A DNA stretch of 64,000 nucleotides from an uncultured Flavobacteriaceae bacterium (GTDB lineage Bacteria; Bacteroidota; Bacteroidia; Flavobacteriales; Flavobacteriaceae): contig CANMFQ010000003.1 of assembly GCA_947497145.1 (NCBI GenBank), positions 124,001-188,000 of the forward strand. The letters are read 5' to 3'. The position numbers and the translations under genes were made by a program. Below are positions 10,001-18,262 of this stretch, in pieces. The first letter of the stretch is position 1. The number at the start of each line of letters is the position of its first letter. The notes below the pieces were generated by a model. It saw only the letters and a list, made by a program, of their open reading frames with translations, was not told the origin of the DNA and ran no database searches.

Positions 10001-10483
10001 TATGCCATCCAAAACGGTTATCTTAATCGTATTGCTAGAAAGATTGACCAGCCTACTTTTTCTAACAAAACCAAAGCGATTACTTGAATTCCATTGATAT
10101 TGATAGGTCAGATCTAGATCGTGATTGATTTCTTCAAAAATAATTTTATTTCCAAATTCGTTCTTGTATAGATTTCTGGTACACCTGAAAACCCCTGTAT
10201 ATCTATTAGAGAAAGGCTCCCAGATAAGCTTTTGTCCAGATGGTTTTTCTATCTGAAAAATGGATTTACTTCCAGTTGTATCATAAGATTCTGTAATCTT
10301 ATCGTCTGTATAATATGGAAACAAAGCATTATCACAGTCCTTTCGACCAGCGCTTAAGCCACCATTACTCGAAATGAACATCCAGTGATTTGAATCACTG
10401 ACGATGCTGATAAAAAAAGGGCGGAGTGCATCACTTTTCTCTATCTTATAATACCCTTCATTTTCAATTTTGATATAATCCAT
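7085..10483 (-). CDS. GH149-type beta-1,3-glucan/oligosaccharide phosphorylase
   Basis: 1132 aa without signal peptide, so cytosolic. Size and sequence fit GH149, whose members phosphorolyse beta-1,3-glucans to glucose-1-phosphate and a shortened chain. Features are an N-terminal beta-rich region, a central helical barrel with RHGDPSRPWNRFSI near residue 416, NWRDIFQNWEAL near 450, WNDANNALVG at 632-641, and a C-terminal beta-sandwich. The best alternative is another long inverting phosphorylase family (GH94, GH161), but the length and company favour GH149, whose bacterial genes are known to sit with GH16/GH17/GH30. It is the first gene after a 134-bp spacer with a hairpin, so it may head its own transcription unit. 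It gives the pathway an ATP-saving last step. Confidence 0.75.
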   Translation of the reverse strand: MDYIKIENEGYYKIEKSDALRPFFISIVSDSNHWMFISSNGGLSAGRKDCDNALFPYYTDDKITESYDTTGSKSIFQIEKPSGQKLIWEPFSNRYTGVFRCTRNLYKNEFGNKIIFEEINHDLDLTYQYQWNSSNRFGFVRKSRLVNLSSNTIKITVLDGIQNIMPYGVAASTQQASSNLVDAYKRSALIKESGLGVFALSAIIVDKAEPSEALKANVVWSMGLENSKILLSSLQLDNFRNGNPVEEELDIKAERGAFFTVSDLNIGPNKEKQWATIADVNKSSAKVVNLSDEIKSNDQIWAAVFDDVELGTQNLLKLAYASDGKQITEDHKSNTRHYSNVMFNIMRGGIFDNNYHIEKDDFKEYVVKANQNVFDENVHVIEGFADKFTLQELENIAAQSDDKDFSRLCLEYLPLKFSRRHGDPSRPWNRFSINTTTEDGKKILDYEGNWRDIFQNWEALAHAYPAFIDSMIFKFLNATTFDGYNPYRVTKNGFDWEIIEPDDPWSYIGYWGDHQIIYLLKFLEFSENHYPGNLANYFTEKIFVYANVPYRIKDYQSILENPKDTIVFDEELDAKIHQERAVLGADAALLKNENGGVYKVNMLEKLLATILAKVSNFIPEAGIWMNTQRPEWNDANNALVGNGVSMVTLNYLRRFLRFFESIIEEIPEKDYEISEALLVFFNEVKTTLLDNISMLSVNISNSDRKSVMDGLGNAGSIFRNTIYKNGFNGAVKGLAKSSVQEFISVTLKYVDHSIAANKRADNLYHAYNLMTLESETEVSISYLSEMLEGQVAALSSGYVSSVDSLALLDALKSSALFRADQYSYLLYPNKELAGFNDKNNIPSEQIEKSELVKRLTKDGNSQIVERDIRGNYHFNGSFNNVESLKKALAALPQDEYGELIEKDSELLHTIFEEIFDHKSFTGRSGTFFGYEGLGSIYWHMVSKLLLAVQETCLRAIEAKESDETIGRLLEHYYEINEGIGVHKSPALYGAFPTDPYSHTPMGKGAQQPGMTGQVKEDILSRFGELGVFVEQGRLMFKPYLLRKDEFLKKPVEFRYIDVNGASKQLQLEKNMLGFTYCQIPIMYKLGDKEGLKVYMNDTSVLEFNSLSLNQTISQSIFERSGEVHSMLVTIIK

Positions 10484-10558
10484 AAAATATCTTTATGCCG
10501 ATTTCTTTTAGAAATAGTTACTAATTAAAAAGTCCGTTAAAATCTCGTGGCAAGAATT

Positions 10559-10603
10559 TAAAAAGGGTCGACTAAGAATACGAATCTATCGCCAACCCTT
10601 TTT
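10559..10603 (-). terminator. Hairpin between surface block and phosphorylase block
   Basis: AAAAAGGGT (10560-10568) pairs with ACCCTTTTT (10595-10603) across a 26-nt loop. It follows the stop of the CBM lipoprotein gene in the direction of transcription and ends in T5. It could be a partial terminator that sets lower expression of the downstream block. Confidence 0.6.
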
Positions 10604-10617
10604 CACGGAAATTGCTG

Positions 10618-12840
10618 TTACTCTAGAGTTATATCATCAATATAATAGGTTCCATCAGTAGTTATTGCACTATCATTCATATCATTATCCACTTTTATCA
10701 CCAAATGGTTATATGCGGTTGGTCCTCCTATTAAGTCCGTAAAAGTAAATTCGACTTCTGTCCATTGATTAGCGTTCTCAATCGTTACAAAAACCGGTGC
10801 CGGATTTCCGGTAACAGGATCTGTCTGTGGATTTACTGCCAACTCAAATCGAAATACTACATTTGCTTTGCTTGAATACACTTTCAACTTAAAAGTATTG
10901 GTTGTAGTTAAATCAAAATTACTAGCAAAAGTATTCTGTACTCCTGCAAAGAACTCTGACCCCGCTGGCTTATCAACCTTCAACACAAAATCTGACGTAT
11001 TGATTCCGGTTTTAGAGGGATTAGCCGCTAACTCAGAGGTTAAGCCATTTCCAAAATTATTGGAAGCAAGGAAGGTCTCACAACCTTCAAAATTTACAGG
11101 AAGTGCTGTTGCGGCTATTTCCATATCTGTACAGCCACCTCCAGCTCCACCGCCGTTTGTATCACTACCATTTCCACCTGCAACAAGCGAAACCTTATCT
11201 ATTACTACAGTACCTACTTCGGCACCCATATCAAAGAGTATACGACTATTTGCTCCTCCAAAATCATTTGCCGCTAACTGTAATGTAAATGTTTGCGTAT
11301 CGGTTGTAAGGTTTACAGAAGGTGCCGTATTTGTGAACGGAGCTTCATTGAGTCCGATACCTGCAAGCATAGTACGCGCTACACTTGAAGATGCTTCAAA
11401 AGATAAAATGTAATTGGTGCCCTGTGTAATTTCTACCACCTGGCTTAAGTTCACAGAGAACGGATCTCCAGCTGCAGTAACATCAACTGAATTGAAACTA
11501 TTTCCATTTTCGGTAACAATATTCCTACCGTTACCAATCCATGGGTCGTCACCGCTTTCAAAATCACCATTCGTTAACAAGCCGTCATCAAAATCACCTT
11601 GACCGTTTGTATCACTACCATCTCCACCTGCAACAAGTGAAACGTTATCAATTACTACAGTACCTACTTCAGCACCCATATCAAAAAGTACACGACTATT
11701 TGCTCCTCCAAAGTCATTTGCCGCTAACTGTAATGTAAATGTTTGCGTATCGGTTGTAAGGTTTACAGAAGGTGCCGTATTTGTGAACGGAGCTTCGTTG
11801 AGTCCGATACCTGCAAGCATAGTACGCGCTACACTTGAAGATGCTTTAAAAGATAAAATGTAATTGGTGCCCTGTGTAATTTCTACCACCTGGCTTAAGT
11901 TCACATCGAACGGATTTCCAGCTGCAGTAACATCAACTGAATTGAAACTATTTCCATTTTCGGTAACAATATTCCTACCGCCACCAATCCATGGGTCGTC
12001 ACCGCTTTCAAAATCACCATTCGTTAACAAGCCATCATCAAAATCGCCTTGACCGGTTGTATCACTACCATCTCCACCTGCAACAAGCGAAACGTTATCA
12101 ATTACTACAGTACCTACTTCGGCACCCATATCAAAGAGTACACGACTATTTGCCCCTCCAAAGTCAGCTGCTGAAAGTTGCAAGGTAAATGTTTGTGTCT
12201 CGGTAGTTAAATTTACCGTTGGTGCTGTATTGGTAAAAGGATCTTCATTTAAACCAATACCTGCTAAAATAGTACGCTCACGGTCAGAAGAAGCGTTAAA
12301 GGTTAAAATATAGTTGGTACCCTGTGTAATTTCAACAACCTGACTAATATTTACATCAAACGGGTTTCCGGCAGTCTCTACGTTGACCAAGTTAAAGCTG
12401 TTATCACCTTCGGTAGTCACATTAAGGCCACCTCCTATCCAAGGCTCATTACCACTTTCAAAATCGCCATTGGTCAACAACCCTGAATCAAAATCAGGAC
12501 TAGGTGTAGGTATCTCCACCATAATATCATCTGAGAATGTAGCAGTAGCCCCAGAAACATTAGAAGCCTCAAGTATTACCGTATGCGTACCATTTTCAAA
12601 AGTTTTTACGGGGTTGATTTCAGTAGAAGTAGTACCATCACCAAAATCCCATTTGTAGCTATTTGCCTTCTCTGATATATTAATAAAGGTAACTGTACCA
12701 GTGTCTTCATTTTGAGTATGGGTAAAGCCGGCTACTACCTCCGGTAAATCTGTGCTGTTATCATCGTCATCGCACCCAAAAAAGGAAAGGGCCAACAGCA
12801 TTGTAAAAACGTATTTTAAATTTTTAAATATTTTTTTCAT
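10618..12840 (-). CDS. Glycan-binding lipoprotein: PKD + three CBM4/9-like repeats + C-terminal CBM-like domain
   Basis: 740 aa. Signal peptide with lipobox FFGC (Cys23) followed by DDDD. Residues ~33-110 form a PKD domain (YKWDFGDGT motif). Residues ~117-566 are three near-identical 150-aa units that each begin with LLTNGDFESG and look like CBM4/9-type beta-sandwiches. The last ~170 residues form another beta-sandwich ending in TYYIDDITLE. No catalytic module is seen, so this is probably the surface glycan-binding protein of the locus. The gene is 5 bp downstream of the GH16 laminarinase gene, and the two proteins are likely partners at the cell surface. Confidence 0.85.
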   Translation of the reverse strand: MKKIFKNLKYVFTMLLALSFFGCDDDDNSTDLPEVVAGFTHTQNEDTGTVTFINISEKANSYKWDFGDGTTSTEINPVKTFENGTHTVILEASNVSGATATFSDDIMVEIPTPSPDFDSGLLTNGDFESGNEPWIGGGLNVTTEGDNSFNLVNVETAGNPFDVNISQVVEITQGTNYILTFNASSDRERTILAGIGLNEDPFTNTAPTVNLTTETQTFTLQLSAADFGGANSRVLFDMGAEVGTVVIDNVSLVAGGDGSDTTGQGDFDDGLLTNGDFESGDDPWIGGGRNIVTENGNSFNSVDVTAAGNPFDVNLSQVVEITQGTNYILSFKASSSVARTMLAGIGLNEAPFTNTAPSVNLTTDTQTFTLQLAANDFGGANSRVLFDMGAEVGTVVIDNVSLVAGGDGSDTNGQGDFDDGLLTNGDFESGDDPWIGNGRNIVTENGNSFNSVDVTAAGDPFSVNLSQVVEITQGTNYILSFEASSSVARTMLAGIGLNEAPFTNTAPSVNLTTDTQTFTLQLAANDFGGANSRILFDMGAEVGTVVIDKVSLVAGGNGSDTNGGGAGGGCTDMEIAATALPVNFEGCETFLASNNFGNGLTSELAANPSKTGINTSDFVLKVDKPAGSEFFAGVQNTFASNFDLTTTNTFKLKVYSSKANVVFRFELAVNPQTDPVTGNPAPVFVTIENANQWTEVEFTFTDLIGGPTAYNHLVIKVDNDMNDSAITTDGTYYIDDITLE
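11143..12492 (-). repeat. Three tandem 450-bp units coding CBM domains
   Basis: The period is exactly 450 bp: the same block recurs at about 11311, 11761 and 12211. The two 3'-most units of the gene (11143-12042) are almost identical at DNA level, while the first (12043-12492) is clearly more diverged. This indicates recent unequal duplication or gene conversion. Confidence 0.9.
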
Positions 12841-12845
12841 TATAA

Positions 12846-13673
12846 TTAGTTTTGGTTTTCATTCATATATTTATATACCCTTACATAGTCGACCAACATG
12901 GTTTGTGGAAAAACGGTTTCTTCGTTTGGAGCGCCTACAAAAGTGCCGCCTACGGCAAGATTCATGAGTAGGTAAAAAGGTTTGTCAAACACCCAATCAC
13001 CAGTAACATCTTCAGGCGTTATTTGATTGTAGAGTACATCGTCAACATAAAAGTTGACATATTCGGGGCCCCACTCAATTCCAAAAATGTGGAAACCGGT
13101 ATCTAAACGGTCATTGGGCAAGGTGTATTCCTTGGATATGGCACTACCTCCACTATAACCAGGGCCATGTACACTGCCTATCAAAACACTTGGGGCTTGC
13201 CCTCTAACTTCCATGATGTCAATTTCACCTGCTGCTGGCCACGGATTTTCATCAATATCAGCACCCAACATCCAAAAGGCTGGCCATATTCCTTGTCCAT
13301 AAGGAAGTCGCATACGCGCTTCAAAACGGCCATACTTTTGTTCAAATTTATTCTTAGTCAAAAGTCGTGCTGAAGTATATGAAGAACCTTCGAAGTCCTC
13401 CCGTTGCGCTGAGATTAGCAATACACCATTTTGAACTTGTACGTTCTCGGTTCGGTCGGTATAATATTGCAATTCATTATTGCCCCAGCCATTAGAGCCA
13501 GTACCGATATCAAAGCCCCACACATCGCTATTCGGGGCGCCATCTGTATCAAACTCCTCTTGTAAGGTTAGTTCAGAAAAATTGAACACCGTTTGTGTTT
13601 CATCTGTATTGCAACTCATTATGAGCAGCAACATCAGCGGTAACATACTTATTTTGTTTATTATTTTTTTCAT
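12846..13673 (-). CDS. GH16 laminarinase (endo-beta-1,3-glucanase) lipoprotein
   Basis: 275 aa. The signal peptide ends in LLLIMSC (Cys21, lipobox), giving an anchored enzyme. The GH16 active-site motif GEIDIMEV gives nucleophile E150, D152 and acid/base E155. The beta-bulge form (an extra residue, I-M) and the substrate-cleft stretch GIWPAFWMLG fit bacterial laminarinases. It makes the first endo-cuts in beta-1,3-glucan at the cell surface. It sits between the BIG2 lipoprotein (21 bp upstream) and the CBM lipoprotein (5 bp downstream), so it belongs to the surface block. Confidence 0.92.
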   Translation of the reverse strand: MKKIINKISMLPLMLLLIMSCNTDETQTVFNFSELTLQEEFDTDGAPNSDVWGFDIGTGSNGWGNNELQYYTDRTENVQVQNGVLLISAQREDFEGSSYTSARLLTKNKFEQKYGRFEARMRLPYGQGIWPAFWMLGADIDENPWPAAGEIDIMEVRGQAPSVLIGSVHGPGYSGGSAISKEYTLPNDRLDTGFHIFGIEWGPEYVNFYVDDVLYNQITPEDVTGDWVFDKPFYLLMNLAVGGTFVGAPNEETVFPQTMLVDYVRVYKYMNENQN

Positions 13674-13694
13674 CTTGTTTTTTCTTAAGCTAGA

Positions 13695-15101
13695 TTAACG
13701 GAAGTATACATTGTCTAATAAGAAATCAATATCACCCACAAAAACTATCTGAGCCAAATTGTTCTTTTGATTTGTCAAACTACCAGTTAATGGTACTTCA
13801 ACAGTAATCCATTGACCTGCGGGAAGCTGAGCTGGGGTGAGGTTTAACCTTGTCTCAGCATCATCCTCTGTAGGCTGTCCGGTAAAAATATCCGTATCGA
13901 GTTGCCCATTGGTTCCTCTGTCTCTTACTTGAATTTGGAAATTGCCAGTGGCTGTATCATTCGTATAGATATCCAAAAACAAGGACCCTTTTTCAGTAGC
14001 ATCAATCGTAGGATTTTGGAACTGGATACCCACAAAATTAAGGTTAGAATAGAACTTGAAATCATCTCCGTTCACCGTAATTTCACTAATTTCTGTATTT
14101 CCAAAATCTGCCCTAAAGGTATCGACAGGCACATCAGTATACTGATTGCTAAACAAGGAAATGACTTCCGACTCTGGAAATTGAGGAGTTGGAGCGGAGA
14201 CAATGTCACCCGTTGAAGTAACTGCCAAAGAACCATTAGCTTTTACACCAGCGATACTGGCTGTAATCATAGCTGTACCACTTCCAACAACCGATATTTC
14301 TCCAAGCTCATTAACTTGTGCAACATCAGTATTTGAAGATGTAAACGTAAAATAGGATGGTGCCGCCGAAACAGTTTGATTGACACCTGATGCCAAATTA
14401 AAGGTTTGAGTAAGATCATTAATCAAAATGTTCGCCCCATTAAAAGTTTGTTGAACTAAATCCCTACCGTTAAAAATAGCAGGAGTTGGTTGTGCAATAG
14501 TGCCTAATTTTTCAAATTTAACTTCGTCAAACCATAATACATAACCTCCTTCATCGCCCTCAAAAGATGCACCCTCGCCCAAAAAGAACAAGCCAGTTTC
14601 ATTGGTTAGTTTAGAAGGGTCTGGAATAGGTACCACGTATTTTTCCCATCTAGTACTAACTCCTATATTGTTGCCCGTGACCAAGAATTTATTATTTGTA
14701 GGTCCAGAAATACCAAAACCTACGGCGTCTATGGTCGCTGCTTGCGATGCTTTTGCATAAAATGTAAGTGCATCAAAACCAGAAAGGTCTCTGTTCGCTG
14801 TGGTATTGAAGGTAGCGCCTAGGAAACCATTTCCAAAGGAAGGGACATCAAATCGTATTGCAGAAGTACCTGAAAACACATCGTCGGTTACTACACTGAA
14901 CGCTTCTGGGTCTGCCCCTGCATCCACAAAAGGAAAGTAATCAAGACCCGAAGAGAACCCATCAATAAAAACATCGCCATTAGCAGGAAACGTTGCAAAC
15001 TCCACTTCATCCGAAACATCTCTTTCACAACTTGCAAACACAGCAAAAATGAATGCCGACAAAAGCGAAAACCTTATATCTATATATTTCTTTTTTTTCA
15101 T
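13695..15101 (-). CDS. BIG2-domain lipoprotein, putative glycan-binding protein
   Basis: Start set at the ATG for MKKKKYIDIR, because it gives a lipoprotein signal (FAVFASC, Cys25) and avoids overlap with the upstream gene; 468 aa. Residues ~30-205 form a beta-sandwich resembling galactose-binding or CBM-like folds. Next comes a BIG2/Ig-like stretch near 250-300 (NTDVAQVNELGEISVVGSGT), then a second CBM-like domain that ends in DFLLDNVYFR. No catalytic motif is visible. Placed between the glycosidase/beta-barrel fusion and GH16, it is a likely surface glycan-binding component, perhaps standing in for SusD. That role is inference. Confidence 0.75.
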   Translation of the reverse strand: MKKKKYIDIRFSLLSAFIFAVFASCERDVSDEVEFATFPANGDVFIDGFSSGLDYFPFVDAGADPEAFSVVTDDVFSGTSAIRFDVPSFGNGFLGATFNTTANRDLSGFDALTFYAKASQAATIDAVGFGISGPTNNKFLVTGNNIGVSTRWEKYVVPIPDPSKLTNETGLFFLGEGASFEGDEGGYVLWFDEVKFEKLGTIAQPTPAIFNGRDLVQQTFNGANILINDLTQTFNLASGVNQTVSAAPSYFTFTSSNTDVAQVNELGEISVVGSGTAMITASIAGVKANGSLAVTSTGDIVSAPTPQFPESEVISLFSNQYTDVPVDTFRADFGNTEISEITVNGDDFKFYSNLNFVGIQFQNPTIDATEKGSLFLDIYTNDTATGNFQIQVRDRGTNGQLDTDIFTGQPTEDDAETRLNLTPAQLPAGQWITVEVPLTGSLTNQKNNLAQIVFVGDIDFLLDNVYFR

Positions 15102-15112
15102 TGTTCTATTAT

Positions 15113-18100
15113 TTATTTGCCTATGTTGATATGAATGTATGTTCTGATTTCCCACTCATTTCCACCACCAAATCCGACAGGACTGATAGTAGGCTCGGTT
15201 GGAAATTCTCCTGATGCCGCATTTGGAAGATATCTCGGTGAAAATTCATCAAGTGATCTCCAAGTTCCTCGAATTCCGATTTGAGTACTTGGCAGAATGA
15301 ACCAATCTGGTTTTCCAATGGTCGTTGAAAGATCCAACATCAATTGAACAGGATATGTTAAGTTAAAATCGCGGTGGTAATCAAAAGGCCCCCAGTCATT
15401 AATCTTAAAAGCATGCTGCAGTTTTATATTCTTGTACAACAATCGTACATCACCACCAATACGTTCAATTAACCTATCATCACTACCGTTGGCTTGAGCA
15501 TTTCCAAAATATAAATTCGAGATTATTCCAAACTCTGAATTCACCTTAGAAACGATGCGAGCATGTGTCTCCCATAAATCTTGAGCAGGAACGGAATTAG
15601 GAAAGGCAAACAAGGTACGCGTACCTAAAAATCCGATTGCAGCATCTTGTGTGGTAGGATGGTGTCTAAATACAAAACCAACACTAGCGGCCAGTTTTGC
15701 ATCCTCTGCCCTATCATTGTCCCATTCATACATCCAAGTACCTGGGGTGGGGTCAAATGTTAGCAATAACTCTCCCGCTACTGTTTCTCTATTAGACCTA
15801 ACCACAAATGGGTCATCGAGAATATTCCGCAATCTTCCTGGCCCTGAAACATCGTTTGGCATGGGGCCAACAAGTGGTTTCTGCCATAAAAAGTTTGGTG
15901 CGACCTGCACCTTTCCTACGTTGAACGTAAAGCCTGTCAAGAAATTAGTTTGATTGCCGCTACCACTATCTTTCAACTTCCAGCCAGTAAACGTTTTTGT
16001 GTAGTCAGCTCCGCCATTGGCCACCAGACCCATTGCCGCACCCTGTGCATACCAATTAAAAGTACCTTTAGAGTATGTTATTTTAGCTTTACCACCCCAG
16101 TTATCCTTTGAATTCACTTTGTCGGTGAAAACGGTATAATTCCCAGGCTCACCTTCAGTAAACTGAAATTCTCTACCGTTTAATGGCTCACCGCCCCATA
16201 ATCCTCCAACAGAAACGCCGAAATTTCCAAATTCTCTTTCTATATTAAGCGTTGCTCTTCTAGTTCTTGGGTTGGGTACTGCTAAAGATGAAACAATGGT
16301 TCCAAAATCATCAATATCCTCATGAAAAATACCGGTAACTTCGTAGTGTCCGATTTTGGTACGATATTTTAAAAGTACCGCCGGATTCGCACCCCACCAT
16401 AATTGCGGGCCAAATGCAGCCTTTAATCCTTTTAAAACTCCTTTTCCGTCTACTTCAATACCCGATATTTCACCGTTATAGATATCTAAATTAGGACCGT
16501 AGTTTGCTTCTGGGTACAGACCGAAAAAATCTCCTTCATAACCCCAATGGTAATGACCAGTTCTATAAAAGCCTCTTACATCAAAACTCTTTGCATTCCA
16601 TTCGAAAGAAGCATTATATACCTGAACTCTATTGAAGTCATTTAACGTAACAGGACCTTCATCTGAATTTACTTCAACGGGTCGTCCTCTATTTTCATAA
16701 AAGATTTCATCAATAGGGTTTTGGGCTACGTTACCTAGAACATTAAAATTCACTTCTGCTCTCATATTTGATGCAGGTTCACCTTGAACGCCTACAAAAT
16801 AAGACTGCATATGATCAAAACCCAATTCATTAGGGTAGGTAGTTTCTTCAGGGTCGGCAGTTTCAGGGGTCGTTAAAAGATTGCCCCCAGTATTAAAAGT
16901 GGTAAATTTTGCCTGCAAATTGCTTAAACGAATCTTGCTGCTTGACTCTCCCACCAAAGCGGCCTTATCACCCCTTGCTTTTAATACAGCATCCATTAAT
17001 TCAATGTTGTCAAAATAGTTTGTAACAAAATCCATGTCAACCCCTTCAGCATATGGATTTAGTTTATGCGCCTCTTTCAATGCATAATATGCAGCTCTAG
17101 GGTAAAGTTCATAAAGTCCCCTAGGATTGGTTGCGCCCTTGGCGCAGATACCAAACCATTCCTCGTTCATATTATTAGCACCTTCCTTGGCAAGATCCCT
17201 TGGGTAACCGCCATTAGACCAAGAAGCGTTGTTATCGTGTACATCGGCATTTTTTCTATCGTCAAAACCGAACTTCCACCACCCGTCACTAAACTGAAAG
17301 GTAAATCCACCAATAGAATTATTAGCTTTACCTAGACCAGCGGAATTTTCGTAAATCTCTTTCCAGTTACCTACCAAATAATAGGCTTGTGAATATTGGT
17401 CTTCTTTACTTTCTGCAGCATTGAAAGCATCCGCTCCAAACTCAGTAAACATTACCGGCTTATTGATTTTTTCTTTTACCACCTCAAACATATCACCGAA
17501 TGATACACCTCTATACGTGTTTGTACCGTAAATATCAATATCTGGACATTCTTCCGCCACAATATCAATAAAGAGGACATCTCCGTTACAGATAGCGACC
17601 GGATGCGAACCATCTATTGACTTCATCATCTTTGCCGCCTTGTTCATTAATTGATACATAGGTCTTCCGCGTACTTCGCCAATTGCATTTATCTTCTCTT
17701 CACCATCAGGAAAATCTTCGGTTTCCGCTCCGGCCCAAAAAAGTCCGTAGTTGTTTTCATTTCCTAATAAATATAATAGCAGACCAGGAGTATCTTTGTA
17801 CCCTTTAACAAGGTCTTCCATTTCTTTTAATAGGAATTGTTGTGTTCGTTCTTCACCGTATTTGGTAACTGGTACCCACGCCCCATCAAGGGTGAGACCA
17901 TAACGACCAAACGAGTGATTTAACATGGTGTAGATACCGTAGTTTTCGTAAATGTATTTTATCCATCTAGCGGGCACACCCGTATATTGACGAATAACAT
18001 TAACGCCCATGTTTTTTAGCAGTGACATTTCTGTATCTAAACCAGCTCTGATAACATCGTCTGGTTTTTTCCAGAATTTAGCATCCACCGTGTTGGCACC

Positions 18101-18262
18101 AATAGGAATGTAATCCCAATTCATTCCATTGATCATGAAGTCTTCGCCATTGACGACTAACTTCATTCCTTCCTCATTATTGACAACCGAAACTTTATCT
18201 GCTTGCGCAAAAGTCATTGTGGTCATTAAGGATAGGAGTAATCTGAAAAAGTTTTTCTTCAT
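15113..18262 (-). CDS. Glycosidase (GH2-like TIM barrel) fused to an outer-membrane beta-barrel-like domain
   Basis: 1049 aa, signal peptide residues 1-20 (MKKNFFRLLL...TFAQ). Residues ~35-410 form a clan-A type TIM barrel related to the catalytic domain of GH2 enzymes; E169 (LLGNENN) and E274 (TEFGADAF) are the candidate acid/base and nucleophile. Residues ~440-1049 have no enzyme motif. They show many amphipathic strands rich in Tyr/Trp/Gly with polar loops and end on a strand (EIRTYIHINIGK), as in porin-like barrels. The protein opens the surface block, nearest to the regulator. The barrel might let oligosaccharides pass in a locus that has no SusC. The exact GH family is unsure. Confidence 0.75.
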   Translation of the reverse strand: MKKNFFRLLLSLMTTMTFAQADKVSVVNNEEGMKLVVNGEDFMINGMNWDYIPIGANTVDAKFWKKPDDVIRAGLDTEMSLLKNMGVNVIRQYTGVPARWIKYIYENYGIYTMLNHSFGRYGLTLDGAWVPVTKYGEERTQQFLLKEMEDLVKGYKDTPGLLLYLLGNENNYGLFWAGAETEDFPDGEEKINAIGEVRGRPMYQLMNKAAKMMKSIDGSHPVAICNGDVLFIDIVAEECPDIDIYGTNTYRGVSFGDMFEVVKEKINKPVMFTEFGADAFNAAESKEDQYSQAYYLVGNWKEIYENSAGLGKANNSIGGFTFQFSDGWWKFGFDDRKNADVHDNNASWSNGGYPRDLAKEGANNMNEEWFGICAKGATNPRGLYELYPRAAYYALKEAHKLNPYAEGVDMDFVTNYFDNIELMDAVLKARGDKAALVGESSSKIRLSNLQAKFTTFNTGGNLLTTPETADPEETTYPNELGFDHMQSYFVGVQGEPASNMRAEVNFNVLGNVAQNPIDEIFYENRGRPVEVNSDEGPVTLNDFNRVQVYNASFEWNAKSFDVRGFYRTGHYHWGYEGDFFGLYPEANYGPNLDIYNGEISGIEVDGKGVLKGLKAAFGPQLWWGANPAVLLKYRTKIGHYEVTGIFHEDIDDFGTIVSSLAVPNPRTRRATLNIEREFGNFGVSVGGLWGGEPLNGREFQFTEGEPGNYTVFTDKVNSKDNWGGKAKITYSKGTFNWYAQGAAMGLVANGGADYTKTFTGWKLKDSGSGNQTNFLTGFTFNVGKVQVAPNFLWQKPLVGPMPNDVSGPGRLRNILDDPFVVRSNRETVAGELLLTFDPTPGTWMYEWDNDRAEDAKLAASVGFVFRHHPTTQDAAIGFLGTRTLFAFPNSVPAQDLWETHARIVSKVNSEFGIISNLYFGNAQANGSDDRLIERIGGDVRLLYKNIKLQHAFKINDWGPFDYHRDFNLTYPVQLMLDLSTTIGKPDWFILPSTQIGIRGTWRSLDEFSPRYLPNAASGEFPTEPTISPVGFGGGNEWEIRTYIHINIGK

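Noticed and set aside
10868-12188. Several plus-strand frames with repeated sequence
   Set aside because: They are antisense to the triple CBM repeat and mirror its 450-bp period.
11143-12492. Repeat array considered as CRISPR
   Set aside because: Units are 450 bp, contiguous and coding; no short repeat/spacer pattern exists anywhere in the window.
1089-18262. Search for a SusC/SusD pair in the glucan locus
   Set aside because: No TonB plug, long TonB-dependent barrel or SusD-like helical lipoprotein is encoded; the BIG2 and CBM lipoproteins are beta-rich and not SusD-like.
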